From contig CADWAF010002106.1 in NCBI GenBank assembly GCA_902984215.1, positions 62,001 through 126,000 on the forward strand: a stretch of 64,000 nt of DNA, written 5' to 3'. The notes below the pieces were generated by a model. It saw only the letters and a program-made list of their open reading frames with translations, was not told the DNA's origin and ran no database searches. Position numbers and translations under genes: made by a program. Shown here in pieces: positions 28,330 through 38,890 of the stretch. Each line of letters opens with the position of its first letter. The stretch's first letter is position 1. Origin of the DNA: Willaertia magna. Taxonomy: Eukaryota; Heterolobosea; Eutetramitea; Acrasida; Naegleriidae.

Positions 28330-31322
28330 TCTAACCTGTCTTCAATAATATTTACTCCTATTAAATTGGTGTTTAAACCAATAATGTATATTATATCATC
28401 TATATGAACTATATATAATGAAACATTTCCCTTTTCTTTTAAGAATTTCTCTTTAAAATAACTATAACTCATTGCTGTTATAAATTTTTGTAAAGTATCC
28501 TTTTTTTGTAATAAAATAGGCACTTCTTCAATATATTTTAACATTGAACTTTCTGATTTCTTTAAAATTTTAATGTTATTATACATTAATAAAGGAGAAT
28601 CATCTATATTAACGTGTTTAAATATATGTCTCAAAAGGAAAATACCATCATCTACATTTAATTCTGTAGATTTTGGTATTAATAACGTATTCTTTCTTAA
28701 TCCTTGATCATTAAGATCAAGTAAATAAAATACAAAATTAAAATTAAATAAATAATTTAAAAATACAAAGTGTCTCCAAGAAATTGGATAACTATCATTA
28801 GTTTCTAACCATTCCTTTAAATTAATATAAGAAGTTTTAATATTCTTCTTATTTGAGGCAAATAAATATTTCCAAATATCTTCTTTGTTTAATAAAGGAA
28901 TAGCAAGTATTAAATCACTTAGTTGTTTATAAGAATATCCTAAATATTTTAATATTAATAACCAATTATAATCATTAAGATTAAATATTTTAGATTTTGT
29001 TGTAATAGCATTATGACTTTCTAAATATTTATCAAATTTCATTCTTATCTGACTGTTTTTTGGAAATAATACTTTAACTAGAGTACAAGGCGTAATTCCT
29101 AAATTATTGACAACATTAACATCTACATCACATTCTTCACATAGAAACTTTAACATTTCTAAATCTTGAGCTCTTATAGCATCAAATATTATTAATTCAT
29201 CATTTTGGAACTTTCTACTTTTACAAATTACTCCAATATCATTATCTAAAGTAAAATCATCAAATAAAACTAATGGATTTTTAGTTTGTTGTTTAACTAA
29301 TAATTCTTCTGTTATTATATAACCAAAATGGTAATTAAAACCTTTGTGAATTTTAAATTCTTGATTTTTAAATGGATGCATCTTTCCACCCATCATCTTT
29401 GACAAAAGAATTGCTCTATTTTCATAATTGATTGATAACTCATCTTCATAATATTCAATATCCTCTTCTGTTGCGGTAATTGTATTCGCCTCAAAAAGAG
29501 AAAAAGTGGTCATCATCGTTGTTGAGTCATCTTCTGGAACACCTGGAGATTTCTTTAATAACTTTCTTAAAGTTTCTTTATCATTCTTCTTATAACTATT
29601 TCTAATTAATAAACAGAATAAAACCATCATATAATATTGATAATAAGCCATTGAAGGGAATATATTTAATATCCAATCAACAAAGTATTGATCATCCAAT
29701 CCTGATTCTTGATGATTTTCAATAAAGAATTGTGTTAAGGCATGTAAAAAGTGAATTAACATTACACATGAACAACTATCTAATGCTAAATCATATTCTT
29801 CTAATGTGTCATAATTTACCTTAATAGTATAAGGCTTACCAAAGTGTGTCAACAATTTCTCAGGCAACTCTTTAAACTCTGTGTGTATAATATTATTCGA
29901 ACTTAAATTTGTTACATTCTCAATAACCTTGATTAAATCACAGTTTGTAATATTGTGTAAAATTAAACCAGAAAATATTATTTCAACTGATTCTTCTTCT
30001 ATATTAACACCTATATTAATGCCAAATACTTTATAAGAATTTAAATATCTCTTTACACATTTTACAATCTCTGAAACTAATAAATCTTTATCGCTCATAA
30101 AATCCATTTTTGTAATTAAAACTGGAGATGCAACTTCTGGTGAATCATTATCTAATTTTGTGTTTAGCAATAAATGTGACGGTTTTCTTATGAAAGAGTT
30201 AGTTTTAACAAGAGGGGGTGATTTTGAAATGATAGTTTTTCTAGGTGAATTATTTGGAGAGGTATTTGGCGAAATAATTGTCTTTCTGATTGGAACTAAT
30301 CTTTTTGGTTGAATTGTGTTAGAAGTAATTGTAGAAGAGATGTCAACCTTCTTTTCATCATCAGCCTCTGCTAAAACAACTTTTTCCATAAGTCTTAATG
30401 TTTTTCTCTTTTCATTTATTGATATTTTGCTTCTTCTTGATACTGAACTTTCTCTTCTTCTCATAATTTCTAAATCATTTTCTGTTTGATTTGATAATTG
30501 ATTAATTTCTTCTAAAGTTTCTTGTAAAATGAGTTGTTTCTTTTCTTCAAAGATAAATTCCATTTCATCAATTAATATTTGTGTTAAATGATTGACATAC
30601 TTTGTATGTCTCATTAACTCAAAAATCTCATAATTATCACCATTATCTTTTAATATATTTGGTGCAAATACAATTGCTAAATTATCGCTTGTCATCTTAT
30701 TAATTTTAGAATGTGAACTAACTAAATTTAAAAATTTCATTAAGCGTTTCAATAAAAGATAATGACATTCAGGTAAAAATCCAACAAGTTTTTTCAACAT
30801 TTCTTTTCTAGGTTCTGGATCAGGTATCTTTGCAACTGCGATAAACATATCATATTGTTCAAATGTTAATAATGGTATTGTTAATTCTCTTAAATAAGTT
30901 TTCAGTAAGGCTGAAGCTATTAGAGGTCCATTATCTTTACCGAATTTATCTTCAAAATGAATAACAAAAGAAGAATTCTCTTCCAAAACTTCCAATAATT
31001 TATCTAATTCCTCCTTGTTTGGAGAAAGCCTAAAAATCCCTTCTACTTCCAAACAATATTTATTTTCAAGATATTCAAAGGCTTCAAAAACAAAAGAAGG
31101 TATTTCTTCAAATTTTTTGGGTAAAGGAAAACCAAAAATTCTTGAATTTGGATAATTTTCACTTGTACTTTTAGCCTTGTCAATGCCATTATTTGTGTAT
31201 AAATTATTATTTATTGTTGATGTAGATGTTGGTGATATAGGTGAAGAAGGTTCTATGGAAATACTACTATCGAAAGACTTGTTATTTTCTTTCTTATTCT
31301 TCCTTGAAAAGAATTTCTTCAT
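28326..31322 (-). CDS. RhoGAP-domain protein
   Basis: A 998-residue single-exon protein. The RhoGAP domain spans ~63-255: IPSFVFEAFEYLE, then VEGIFRLSPNKEEL with the arginine finger at R98, LLKTYLRELTIPLLTF and MTSDNLAIVFAPNIL. These are the diagnostic conserved blocks, so GTPase-activating activity on Rho/Rac-type GTPases is expected. The N-terminus is basic and Ser-rich. A Ser/Thr/Pro linker (~320-400) leads to a large C-terminal region I do not recognise. It contains a hydrophobic helical segment (YYQYYMMVLFCLLIRN, not clearly a membrane span) and one ankyrin-like unit (~745-780, LEMLKFLCEECDVDVNVVN). The likely role is cytoskeletal or membrane-traffic control. Its stop overlaps the small plus-strand ORF. 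Confidence 0.88.
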   Translation of the reverse strand: MKKFFSRKNKKENNKSFDSSISIEPSSPISPTSTSTINNNLYTNNGIDKAKSTSENYPNSRIFGFPLPKKFEEIPSFVFEAFEYLENKYCLEVEGIFRLSPNKEELDKLLEVLEENSSFVIHFEDKFGKDNGPLIASALLKTYLRELTIPLLTFEQYDMFIAVAKIPDPEPRKEMLKKLVGFLPECHYLLLKRLMKFLNLVSSHSKINKMTSDNLAIVFAPNILKDNGDNYEIFELMRHTKYVNHLTQILIDEMEFIFEEKKQLILQETLEEINQLSNQTENDLEIMRRRESSVSRRSKISINEKRKTLRLMEKVVLAEADDEKKVDISSTITSNTIQPKRLVPIRKTIISPNTSPNNSPRKTIISKSPPLVKTNSFIRKPSHLLLNTKLDNDSPEVASPVLITKMDFMSDKDLLVSEIVKCVKRYLNSYKVFGINIGVNIEEESVEIIFSGLILHNITNCDLIKVIENVTNLSSNNIIHTEFKELPEKLLTHFGKPYTIKVNYDTLEEYDLALDSCSCVMLIHFLHALTQFFIENHQESGLDDQYFVDWILNIFPSMAYYQYYMMVLFCLLIRNSYKKNDKETLRKLLKKSPGVPEDDSTTMMTTFSLFEANTITATEEDIEYYEDELSINYENRAILLSKMMGGKMHPFKNQEFKIHKGFNYHFGYIITEELLVKQQTKNPLVLFDDFTLDNDIGVICKSRKFQNDELIIFDAIRAQDLEMLKFLCEECDVDVNVVNNLGITPCTLVKVLFPKNSQIRMKFDKYLESHNAITTKSKIFNLNDYNWLLILKYLGYSYKQLSDLILAIPLLNKEDIWKYLFASNKKNIKTSYINLKEWLETNDSYPISWRHFVFLNYLFNFNFVFYLLDLNDQGLRKNTLLIPKSTELNVDDGIFLLRHIFKHVNIDDSPLLMYNNIKILKKSESSMLKYIEEVPILLQKKDTLQKFITAMSYSYFKEKFLKEKGNVSLYIVHIDDIIYIIGLNTNLIGVNIIEDRLD

Positions 31323-31487
31323 ATTGTTTTGTTTTTTTTTGATTGACAGTCAAGACAATGGACCAATTTTTTACCAATGCGAAATTACGAACGGAAATTT
31401 AACTTTACTTTAAAGAACTTTTCATAATAATTTGATCACGTGATGTTTTGTGGGTGATAAATACCCAACAGTGTATTACAATCCTTC

Positions 31488-32441
31488 TTACTTGTTCTTC
31501 TTATTATTACCGAACCCAAACCATGAACTAACAATTTCAAATGGTTTCCTAAATAAATATCCAACAAATGTAGAGAAAACATTAGTAAAAACTTTACTAA
31601 ATAAGCTTCCAAAAAGTGAAGTTTTCTTTTGAGGTGTTGGAGAAACCAATGTTGCATTTGAAAGATATAAAATAGCTAATGGTAAAACCTTTAAACCCTT
31701 TACCTCATTACTATTCCTCAAACCCTCAAACTCTTCCGTTGAAAAACATTCCCTTATTGAATTTTTTAAATAATTTTTATCTAAAATCTTCTTAGCCCCA
31801 GGGAAACTTATTAAGAAAGGCTTTTTGAAAGAATGATCAAATTTTGAGTAATTAATTAGTATTTGTTCATATAGGTTTTCAACAGTGTTTTTGTTTATAA
31901 TCATTAAAAGAGATTGAATATTTCCATTAACATATCTAATATTTACTTGAATAATATCATTCATTGTTAAACCCTTATTATTTTGTAAGAAACTATTTAC
32001 TTCCATTTCATTAATTGTTTTAAAGATATATTTATCATAATCCTTTGTTAATAACTCTTTTATTGTAGGTATTAATTGATTTTCTTCATCTAATTCATTA
32101 CAAATATCTAACCCTCCAATTAATTCTTTATTCACATAGATTTGTGGAAATGTTGGAAATCTTCCATAAATTTTTATTCCCTCATAAAGAGATTTATCAG
32201 ATTCTTTTGTTTGATCTAAAGATTTAACATCAAATGAAGAAAATTTAATACCTCTACTTATAAATAAAGTTGAAAATTGTTTACTAAATTTACAAAAAGG
32301 TCTTTCAGCATCTCCTTTAATAAATAAAACAATTGGTGATTGATTTAAAATATTTTCTACCCTTTCTTTCATTTCCAATGTTAAAGTCTTTTGTTTCTTT
32401 TCTACTACTCTCTTTTCTTCTACTACTACTAATTCAGTCAT
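31488..32441 (-). CDS. Monothiol-glutaredoxin-like protein with UBX-like domain and hydrophobic tail
   Basis: A 317-residue single-exon protein. Residues ~25-130 are a monothiol glutaredoxin domain: SPIVLFIKGDAERPFCKFS carries the glutathione/Fe-S-binding cysteine at C50, with CKFS replacing the usual CGFS. FPTFPQIYVNKELIGGLDI gives the cis-proline loop and the GG motif. Residues ~160-275 look like a ubiquitin-fold UBX domain (VNIRYVNG ... FLISFPGAKKILDKNY ... LPLAILYLSNAT), the module that binds p97/Cdc48. The last ~40 residues are hydrophobic and aromatic, ending NNKKNK, and may insert in a membrane. Glutaredoxin identity is firm; the UBX call is by-eye inference. The order thioredoxin fold then UBX recalls UAS-UBX proteins such as UBXD7 and FAF2. 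Confidence 0.78.
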   Translation of the reverse strand: MTELVVVEEKRVVEKKQKTLTLEMKERVENILNQSPIVLFIKGDAERPFCKFSKQFSTLFISRGIKFSSFDVKSLDQTKESDKSLYEGIKIYGRFPTFPQIYVNKELIGGLDICNELDEENQLIPTIKELLTKDYDKYIFKTINEMEVNSFLQNNKGLTMNDIIQVNIRYVNGNIQSLLMIINKNTVENLYEQILINYSKFDHSFKKPFLISFPGAKKILDKNYLKNSIRECFSTEEFEGLRNSNEVKGLKVLPLAILYLSNATLVSPTPQKKTSLFGSLFSKVFTNVFSTFVGYLFRKPFEIVSSWFGFGNNKKNK

Positions 32442-32475
32442 TTTTAAATATTATGAAAATTATTTTTTTAAAAAA

Positions 32476-32949
32476 ATGAGACATTTAGCAAACTTAGCGA
32501 ATATCAGTAGCAGTACGAGAATGGTAGGTACTGTTGTTTCAAAGAAGATGGCAAAGACTGGAGTTGTTATTGTACCTAGATATCATTGGAATAATAAATA
32601 TAAAATTTTACTCAGAACTCATAAAAAAATATTGTAAGTAAAAATACCTTTTTAACAATACTCTTTAACTCTTTCCGATAACAATAATAGCTATCATGAT
32701 GAAAGTAATGAAACAGATGTTGGGGATATTATTCAAATTATGCATTCAGGTAAAAAACTAAGTAAAAATAAGGTTTTCCTTTATGATAATATGTTAGTTA
32801 AAAACGTTGTAGCAACAGGTTTAAAACAACAAGCCTTAGATGCGGAACAAGCTCAAAAATTATTATTAGATATTGAACAACAATTACTTCAAGAAAATCC
32901 AATTAAAATTAAAATTAATCAAGAATCTACAGAAGAATCTCAACAATAA
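32476..32949 (+). CDS. MRPS17: Mitochondrial ribosomal protein uS17m
   Basis: Two exons, 32476-32633 and 32691-32949, with a 57-nt phase-2 intron, encode 138 residues. Splicing creates THKKIFYHDESNE, which matches the uS17 core KKFxxHDExN. Other S17 features are VGTVVSKKMAKTGVVIVPRY at the N-terminus and VGDIIQIMHSGKKLSKNKVF. uS17 binds small-subunit rRNA early in assembly. The Met/Arg/Ser-rich start (MRHLANLANISSSTR) resembles a short mitochondrial presequence, and the bacterial-like spacing supports the organellar rather than cytosolic (uS17/S11) paralogue. A ~60-residue C-terminal extension rich in Gln/Glu is lineage-specific. The start ATG is preceded by a seven-base A run. Confidence 0.88.
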
Positions 32950-33159
32950 GTTTATAAATTTTAATAATTAAATATTTTAAGTTTATTCTTTTTTTGTAAT
33001 AAACTTTTAATACCAAAGGACAAAGTTTACAAGCCCAAAGCTCTTTAATTATTATCGAGGGTCGAAGGTTTTTGTTTTTTTATTGGTTAAAAATATTCTT
33101 TCCCTTTCTGTCAAAGTGTCACAAAACAATAATTTAAAAATAAAAAATAATTAAAAATA

Positions 33160-33849
33160 ATGTCTGTATCTTCTTCTTCTTTATTTCAATCACCATTAGA
33201 TAGTAGTTATATAATGGGTAAATATAAAGATATTTATGAAAAGAGAAATTTGATTAGTAAGATTAGATTTGATTTAAATTTAAGTGATGAAGAAAAGATT
33301 GAAAAAATTAAAGAAGAATTACAAAATTTAAGTAGATTGGAACATGATTTAGTTTTATTACAAAAAGAACAATATGATAATTTAGATCAAGAATTAAATT
33401 TAAATTTAATAAAATTTGTCACATCATTTCCGAAATACAATCAATTTAAAGAAAGAAGCAAAGATGATTTTACTTTAAGGATTAATAAAGATGAAGAAAT
33501 TATTCAACAAGAAATTGAACATCAACAATCAACAGAACAATTAACCACAACAACATTAAGTAGTGGCAGTAGCAGTGGCAGTGGCAGTGGTACCACTACA
33601 CGTCAACGTTCTAGATCTTTTTTACCTACTCTTGGAAGACATGCACATAGTGGCTTAAGTGCAAATGAACCTCAACATCCAGTTATTAATAAAGCAGAAG
33701 CTAAAAAGATTTTAGAAGAAATTCGTGAAATTAGAGTTGAATTGTTAGTTTTAAAGAGAAAGAAGAAACCATCTGAACAAGATGAAGAAAGAATTTTAGA
33801 ATTAGAAAATCAAATTAAAGAAAAAGAAAATTTATTATTTAGAAAGTAA
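33160..33849 (+). CDS. Coiled-coil hypothetical protein
   Basis: A 229-residue single-exon protein not recognised. Residues ~30-85 and ~175-229 are strongly charged helices with heptad-like leucine spacing (EELQNLSRLEHDLVLL; ELENQIKEKENLL), consistent with coiled coil. Between them lies a Ser/Thr/Gly-rich linker with an SGSG repeat. No targeting signal or catalytic motif. The ends of the two helical parts could dimerise; any function is unknown. The gene is convergent with ATG13, with 75 bp between the stops. Confidence 0.7.
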   Translation: MSVSSSSLFQSPLDSSYIMGKYKDIYEKRNLISKIRFDLNLSDEEKIEKIKEELQNLSRLEHDLVLLQKEQYDNLDQELNLNLIKFVTSFPKYNQFKERSKDDFTLRINKDEEIIQQEIEHQQSTEQLTTTTLSSGSSSGSGSGTTTRQRSRSFLPTLGRHAHSGLSANEPQHPVINKAEAKKILEEIREIRVELLVLKRKKKPSEQDEERILELENQIKEKENLLFRK

Positions 33850-33924
33850 AAATCCCATATTATTTATTGAACCAATATGAATATGAATTTTACAATATAA
33901 ATAAAATCTAATTTACAATTTTTT

Positions 33925-36189
33925 TTACAACCTATTTACATCTTTTTGTAATTCCTTTTCAAATTGTTTTAATTTATCTAAATCTCTAAATAATGAATCC
34001 ATTGTAGTAGATGATTTCATTACTGATGAATTGCCTTGTTTTTGAGATGATAATGATGAAGCATTAACAGTAACCATTTTAGATGAATTTAATTGTTTTG
34101 GAGCTTTAGAAATATGATTTAAAAAGTTACTAACTTGATGTTCATTATCATCTTCAGCAAAAATGTATTCTTCTACCGATCCAACAAATGGATAACTGTC
34201 ATCATCTTGAAATACATTTCTCTTATGATGAGGTAGATGATCCATTTCATCACTTAGATTATGGAAGTGTTTGTCAAAATTTTCATCTTCTCGTTGTTGT
34301 TGATTACTATTTATATCTTCTAATAAACCGGGAATAAAATCTAAATTGAAGTGAGGTTCCTCTAAGGAATTAGGTAAATCTTCAAAACCTATATCCCTAT
34401 TACTTAAGGAAGAAGAGGAAGTCTTTTTCTTTAAACCAAAACTTTCTTCATCTTCTAATCCACCTCTACTACCAATACTACTTCCAATACCACTATTTCT
34501 TCTAGAACCTGCATATCCTTGAAGGAAAGAAGGTACATGATCATTCCTCTCCAAATGAGGCGAAGTAAATGAAGTTCCTGACTTTAATGATTCGGAAAGT
34601 AAGGATGGTGGAGTATATGAATTTAATGGACAATCATTCAATGGAGAGAAAGAAAGCTTAAAATTCTTACTTTTCCAACTACCACTTAACTCTAAATTAT
34701 TAGAAAATGGAGGAGAAACTTGATGATTATTATTACTCATACCTGAATAGTTTGTTGGTAAACTTCCAACAATTTCATTATTCGATCTTTGATTATTATT
34801 TACATTACTTAAATTACCGCTACTTGCATTACGTTGCATTCCATAGGAAGTGGAAGGTGAGAAAGAAATTGGTTGACTTGAAGAAAAGGGTGGGGTATCA
34901 CTAAGGAATTTACTTGTCACACTTCCACTTGCATTACTGTTATATGAACCTATTGTTGTTGTATTCTCATTGTTATATGTATTAATAGTAGCTGTAGGCT
35001 TTGATTGTTGTTTCACCGATTGACTTCTTTCATGACGATTTGAACCAGATAACATATTACCTAAACTAGTACTCTGAGGTATATTCATAGGCTTTGCCGG
35101 TACAGTAGAAGGCTTGAAAGTAATTGTATTTTCATCTTCCTCAAATACTACTTGATTATTAGAATTATGTCTTTTCATTCCATGAATTAAAATCCCCGTA
35201 GGTTGTTGTTGTTGTTCATTATTACCCAATAATGAAAAATTACCTTGTTTCGTTAAACTAGTACTCATCATCTTATTCATCATTAAATCTTCATTATTAC
35301 TCGCACTATTCTTATTTAATTTTAAAACCTCTGCCATTTTTTGGGGAGGTAAACTAACAGCTCTCTTTCTTTCTAATTCCAAAACATTATTAAATAATTC
35401 ATTATTAGGTCTATTACTTTTATTTTCAGAAAAGTAATCTACATCTATTTGACTTTCTCTAATGACAGATTTACTATGAGATTTTTGTAATTCTATAATT
35501 TCAGTTTGTTTTCTATATTTTACACTTAATTTTATTTTACAAAGCGTCGAAACTTCAATTGTAGAGAAATCAAAACTTCTAATAGAAGAAGAAGATTCAA
35601 AACTTCCAGGTTCTACATTTGAAAGATAATATTTTAAAGTAAATCCCATTCCATTTCTATGTTTTTGTAATCTTTGAAATAGTTTAAAAGAAGGTAATAA
35701 AAGTAAATATGAAAATAATGATCTCATTAAAACAATTGATTTTCTATATGCAATAGGTAAATTAAAATTTAATTCTTCTAATTGTTTTTGATTTAAAGTT
35801 TTTGTTGAAATTGATTTAGATTCATCAAAACATTCTAATTTCCATCTTTCAAGTAAATATTTTTTTGTTTTTTTTGAAGAAGAATGAGAAATTTCTTCGG
35901 CAAATACATCTATATAAATTTGTTGTTGTGATTTTGATTGTTTTAATATTTTTTCTAATTGTTTATTTACATCTTCAATTTCTTGCACTCGGATTTGAAA
36001 CTAATTGTTTTTAATTTTTTTTATTTTAATTTATAAACTTACCCATTGACCCCGTTCTTCTTTATGAATATCTATAGGCCAGTTAATTCTATAATTCAAA
36101 ATTAAATTTGTAGCTTTAAAAACAAATTCCTTCCATAGTTGTTCAAAAGTATTAGATGTTTTTTCATTAGGTTTATTGTTGTTGGACAT
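33925..36189 (-). CDS. ATG13: Autophagy-related protein ATG13
   Basis: Two exons, 36189-36043 (49 codons) and 36000-33925, joined across a 42-nt intron in phase 0; 740 residues. The first exon supplies the start of the HORMA domain (FEQLWKEFVFKATNLILNYR); without it the protein would appear to begin at an internal GTG. The HORMA continues with LLERWKLECFD, YRKSIVLMRSLFSYLLLLPS and FKLFQRLQKHRNGMGFTL, diagnostic ATG13 blocks. ATG13 is the regulatory subunit of the ATG1/ULK kinase complex that starts autophagosome formation. The remaining ~470 residues are Ser/Asn/Gln-rich and disordered, typical of the family, where kinase- and scaffold-binding motifs and TOR phosphorylation sites lie. The C-terminus has a short charged helix (FRDLDKLKQFEKELQKD). 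Confidence 0.92.
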
Positions 36190-36529
36190 TTTTTTTTGTT
36201 ATTTTTTTTAATGTTTTGTTCTATTTATAATTAGTTTTAATACCAATGACAAAGGAAATTGATTTTAGTTGGATTTTAAATTTGGGACAGCTATAAATTG
36301 TAACGAAGCATCAAACTCTGTTCATCTCCCCTTAATGATACATTTGTAATTATCTAATTGTTCCATCTCTTTCATTTTGGCTTGAAAGTTTACAGACAAA
36401 AGATATACTTTCCCTCTAAAAATTTTTTAAAATTAAAATTTTTGAAAAAAAATTTGCGGGAAGACTTCAACAAAAACTTAGAATTGTGTGAAAAAGCAAA
36501 ACATTCGCGGAAAAGTTTGATAGAAAAAA

Positions 36530-38647
36530 ATGGTCAATGTGAAACAAGGAACGAAGAGAAAGCAATATAATAATAGGGATAGTAGTAATGAAGATAATAC
36601 TAAAAGTAGAAAACCAAATTATCAATTAAATATTGTAGAACATGTTATTCATGCAAATAATAATATACATAATTCACCATTTAAAAGATTAGCCTTTAAT
36701 AAAAATAAAACTTTATTAGCTGCTGCAAGATTTAATAGTGAAATTGAAATTTATTCCGTAGATGCTACTATTTATCAAAATGGAAACGTAAATGAAAAAT
36801 TTAAAGAATTTGTACCTTTACTTAAACTTCCTGGTAAAATTGGAACAACTGTTGAAACAATGATATGGACTCATGATGATAGATTTTTTACTTGTGGATT
36901 GCATGGATATGTTACTGAATGGGACTTGGAAAAACAAATTCCAAAAAGAATTTCTTCACCATCAGGAGGTGCAATATGGAATATGGATTTAATCAATGAC
37001 GTTTTAGCTATTGCAAGTGAAGATGGTGGAATACGTTTCTTAAATGTTGAAGATCTTTCTTTAAAATTTATTATCTCACCATCTGTTAAAAATAATAACC
37101 ACCAAGGTTTATATGAACATTGTAAAGACGAAAATAGAATGTTGTTTGTTAGATTTTTAGAAAATGGTAAAAAAGTTTTATGTGGAGGAATTAATGGAAT
37201 ATATTGTTTTGATGTTTTAAAGAAAACAGTTTTATATAGAATTGAAATTAAGAGAGGATTTTGTTGGACTGGAGAATTATTAAATAATAATACTGCAGTT
37301 GTAGGCGATTCCGTAGGAAATATTCACATTGTGGATATAGAATTAGGTATGATTAAACAAACAATGAAAGCACTTAATAGAGATGTTTTGAAAATTTACA
37401 GTGAAAAGGAAAGTGAATTTTTTGTTGCTGGAATGGATGGTAGTATGGTCTTTGTTAAGAAAGAAAAGAAGAAGTATGCCTTAATTGCAACTAAAAGACC
37501 ATCACTTAACGATATTTTTGATTTAGTTATTTCTGGTAAATCTATTTATTTTGTTGGATTGGAAGGTAATATTATTAGAATGCCAACAAGTGCTTTTTAC
37601 GCTCAAATTGTTAAAAATAGTTTCAATAAGGAGCTTATTCCACTAATGAATTCAAAACATCAAATAATTAAAGTTTCAAATGAAAATAGATTAGTATTAT
37701 TAGATCATTTAGATAATTATTTCACAGTTATGCATTTGGCTGATATCGGGAAGGAAAAGACAAACTCATTAACTGAATGCACTGAAATTGTTGCTCAATT
37801 TAAAGTTAAAAGTAAAGCTGGTTGGTATAGTTCATCTAGTGCAATATCATCTAGTGGCAAATATATTGCTGTAACCTCTATTGATACAGTTTATTTATTT
37901 GAATTTGATATTACAACTGATGAAGATGGAATTTTACAAATGAAGTTGGAAAAACAATTAAATGTAAATCAAGTAGTCCCTGGACATTTTGTTGAGTTTG
38001 TAAACGAAGATTATTTAATAGTTACTTCTAAAGACCACAAACTAGTTCAAATTTATGATATAAAAGAAGAAAAATTGAAGACATCTATAACATTACCTGA
38101 AATTAATATTGAAGTGTTAGGTAAATCTACACCATTCAATACATTTGCAAATTCAATCAATGGTTTAATAACAAATTCTAATCACATAATAGTATCTAAA
38201 GGGAATAGAGTTTTGACTTATAGTATTTCAGAAATATTACAAGATAATTTTAAACCATATTTTGAGGTTGAGCTGCAACAACACAATGGTTTCCCATATC
38301 GTTTACAATTTTTAGATAATAACAGATTTTATATTTTAACAATACCAAACCGTTGTACCGTATTTGATATTGAAAAGAAACGAACTGAGTACTTGAAATT
38401 AAGCGTAAAGGAATACCCAATACTTTCTGTTTTTGAAATTAATGATTTATTCCTACTCGATAATCCTAAGTTAAGTATTGTGGCAAAGGGAACAGAGATT
38501 GTTGGAGCTAGAAATTATGCAGTTAACCATTTCAATTTAGGTACAGCTCGATTAAATCAAAATGAATTAGTAACTGTTTGGGTTGACTCTGAAGATTTAG
38601 CAAACACAAGAGCACCTGTAATTTACAGAAAACGTTATGGTGCATAA
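36530..38647 (+). CDS. UTP4: UTP4 (cirhin), small-subunit processome WD-repeat protein
   Basis: A 705-residue single-exon protein with two WD40 propellers. Diagnostic blocks match UTP4/cirhin: KRLAFNKNKTLLAAARFNSEIEIY, GTTVETMIWTHDDRFFTCGL, HGYVTEWDLE and SGGAIWNMD. In other eukaryotes UTP4 is part of the t-UTP/UtpA complex that binds the 5' external transcribed spacer of pre-rRNA and starts 18S processing in the nucleolus. The N-terminus is basic (KQGTKRKQ, TKSRKPN), fitting nucleolar targeting. Length is close to human cirhin (686). The ATG at 36530 follows seven A residues. The upstream region is AT-rich with a GC-containing patch (TTTGCGGGAA at 36453-36462) resembling half of an E2F-type site. 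Confidence 0.9.
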   Translation: MVNVKQGTKRKQYNNRDSSNEDNTKSRKPNYQLNIVEHVIHANNNIHNSPFKRLAFNKNKTLLAAARFNSEIEIYSVDATIYQNGNVNEKFKEFVPLLKLPGKIGTTVETMIWTHDDRFFTCGLHGYVTEWDLEKQIPKRISSPSGGAIWNMDLINDVLAIASEDGGIRFLNVEDLSLKFIISPSVKNNNHQGLYEHCKDENRMLFVRFLENGKKVLCGGINGIYCFDVLKKTVLYRIEIKRGFCWTGELLNNNTAVVGDSVGNIHIVDIELGMIKQTMKALNRDVLKIYSEKESEFFVAGMDGSMVFVKKEKKKYALIATKRPSLNDIFDLVISGKSIYFVGLEGNIIRMPTSAFYAQIVKNSFNKELIPLMNSKHQIIKVSNENRLVLLDHLDNYFTVMHLADIGKEKTNSLTECTEIVAQFKVKSKAGWYSSSSAISSSGKYIAVTSIDTVYLFEFDITTDEDGILQMKLEKQLNVNQVVPGHFVEFVNEDYLIVTSKDHKLVQIYDIKEEKLKTSITLPEINIEVLGKSTPFNTFANSINGLITNSNHIIVSKGNRVLTYSISEILQDNFKPYFEVELQQHNGFPYRLQFLDNNRFYILTIPNRCTVFDIEKKRTEYLKLSVKEYPILSVFEINDLFLLDNPKLSIVAKGTEIVGARNYAVNHFNLGTARLNQNELVTVWVDSEDLANTRAPVIYRKRYGA

Positions 38648-38822
38648 TAAAAGCTTTCATAATTTTTCAAAAATATTGTGATAATGACATGCTGTTGAAA
38701 ATGTTTGGACCTTAAATTCACTTCTTCGTATTTTCACGCTTTCATAATTGTGATAACTTTACAAAAAGCGCTTGTTCCTTTTTTTTCCTTTTTTTTACGT
38801 TATGCATAAGGATGAATAATCG

Positions 38823-38830
38823 TATAAATA
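38823..38830 (+). promoter_or_regulatory. TATA-box-like element
   Basis: TATAAATA lies 68 bp before the BTB-ARF start codon, a plausible distance for a TATA box with a short 5' UTR. The surface-protein gene has a similar element 62 bp before its ATG. In AT-rich DNA such a match can arise by chance. Confidence 0.35.
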
Positions 38831-38890
38831 GAGAAATTCTCAAATTCCAGCTTCTCCACAAAAAAACAAAGTAATAACTTGCCAGATTCA

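Noticed and set aside
31450..31466. Small inverted repeat TGGGT..ACCCA as a terminator
   Set aside because: Rho-independent terminators do not apply to nuclear genes, and a 5-bp stem is expected by chance.
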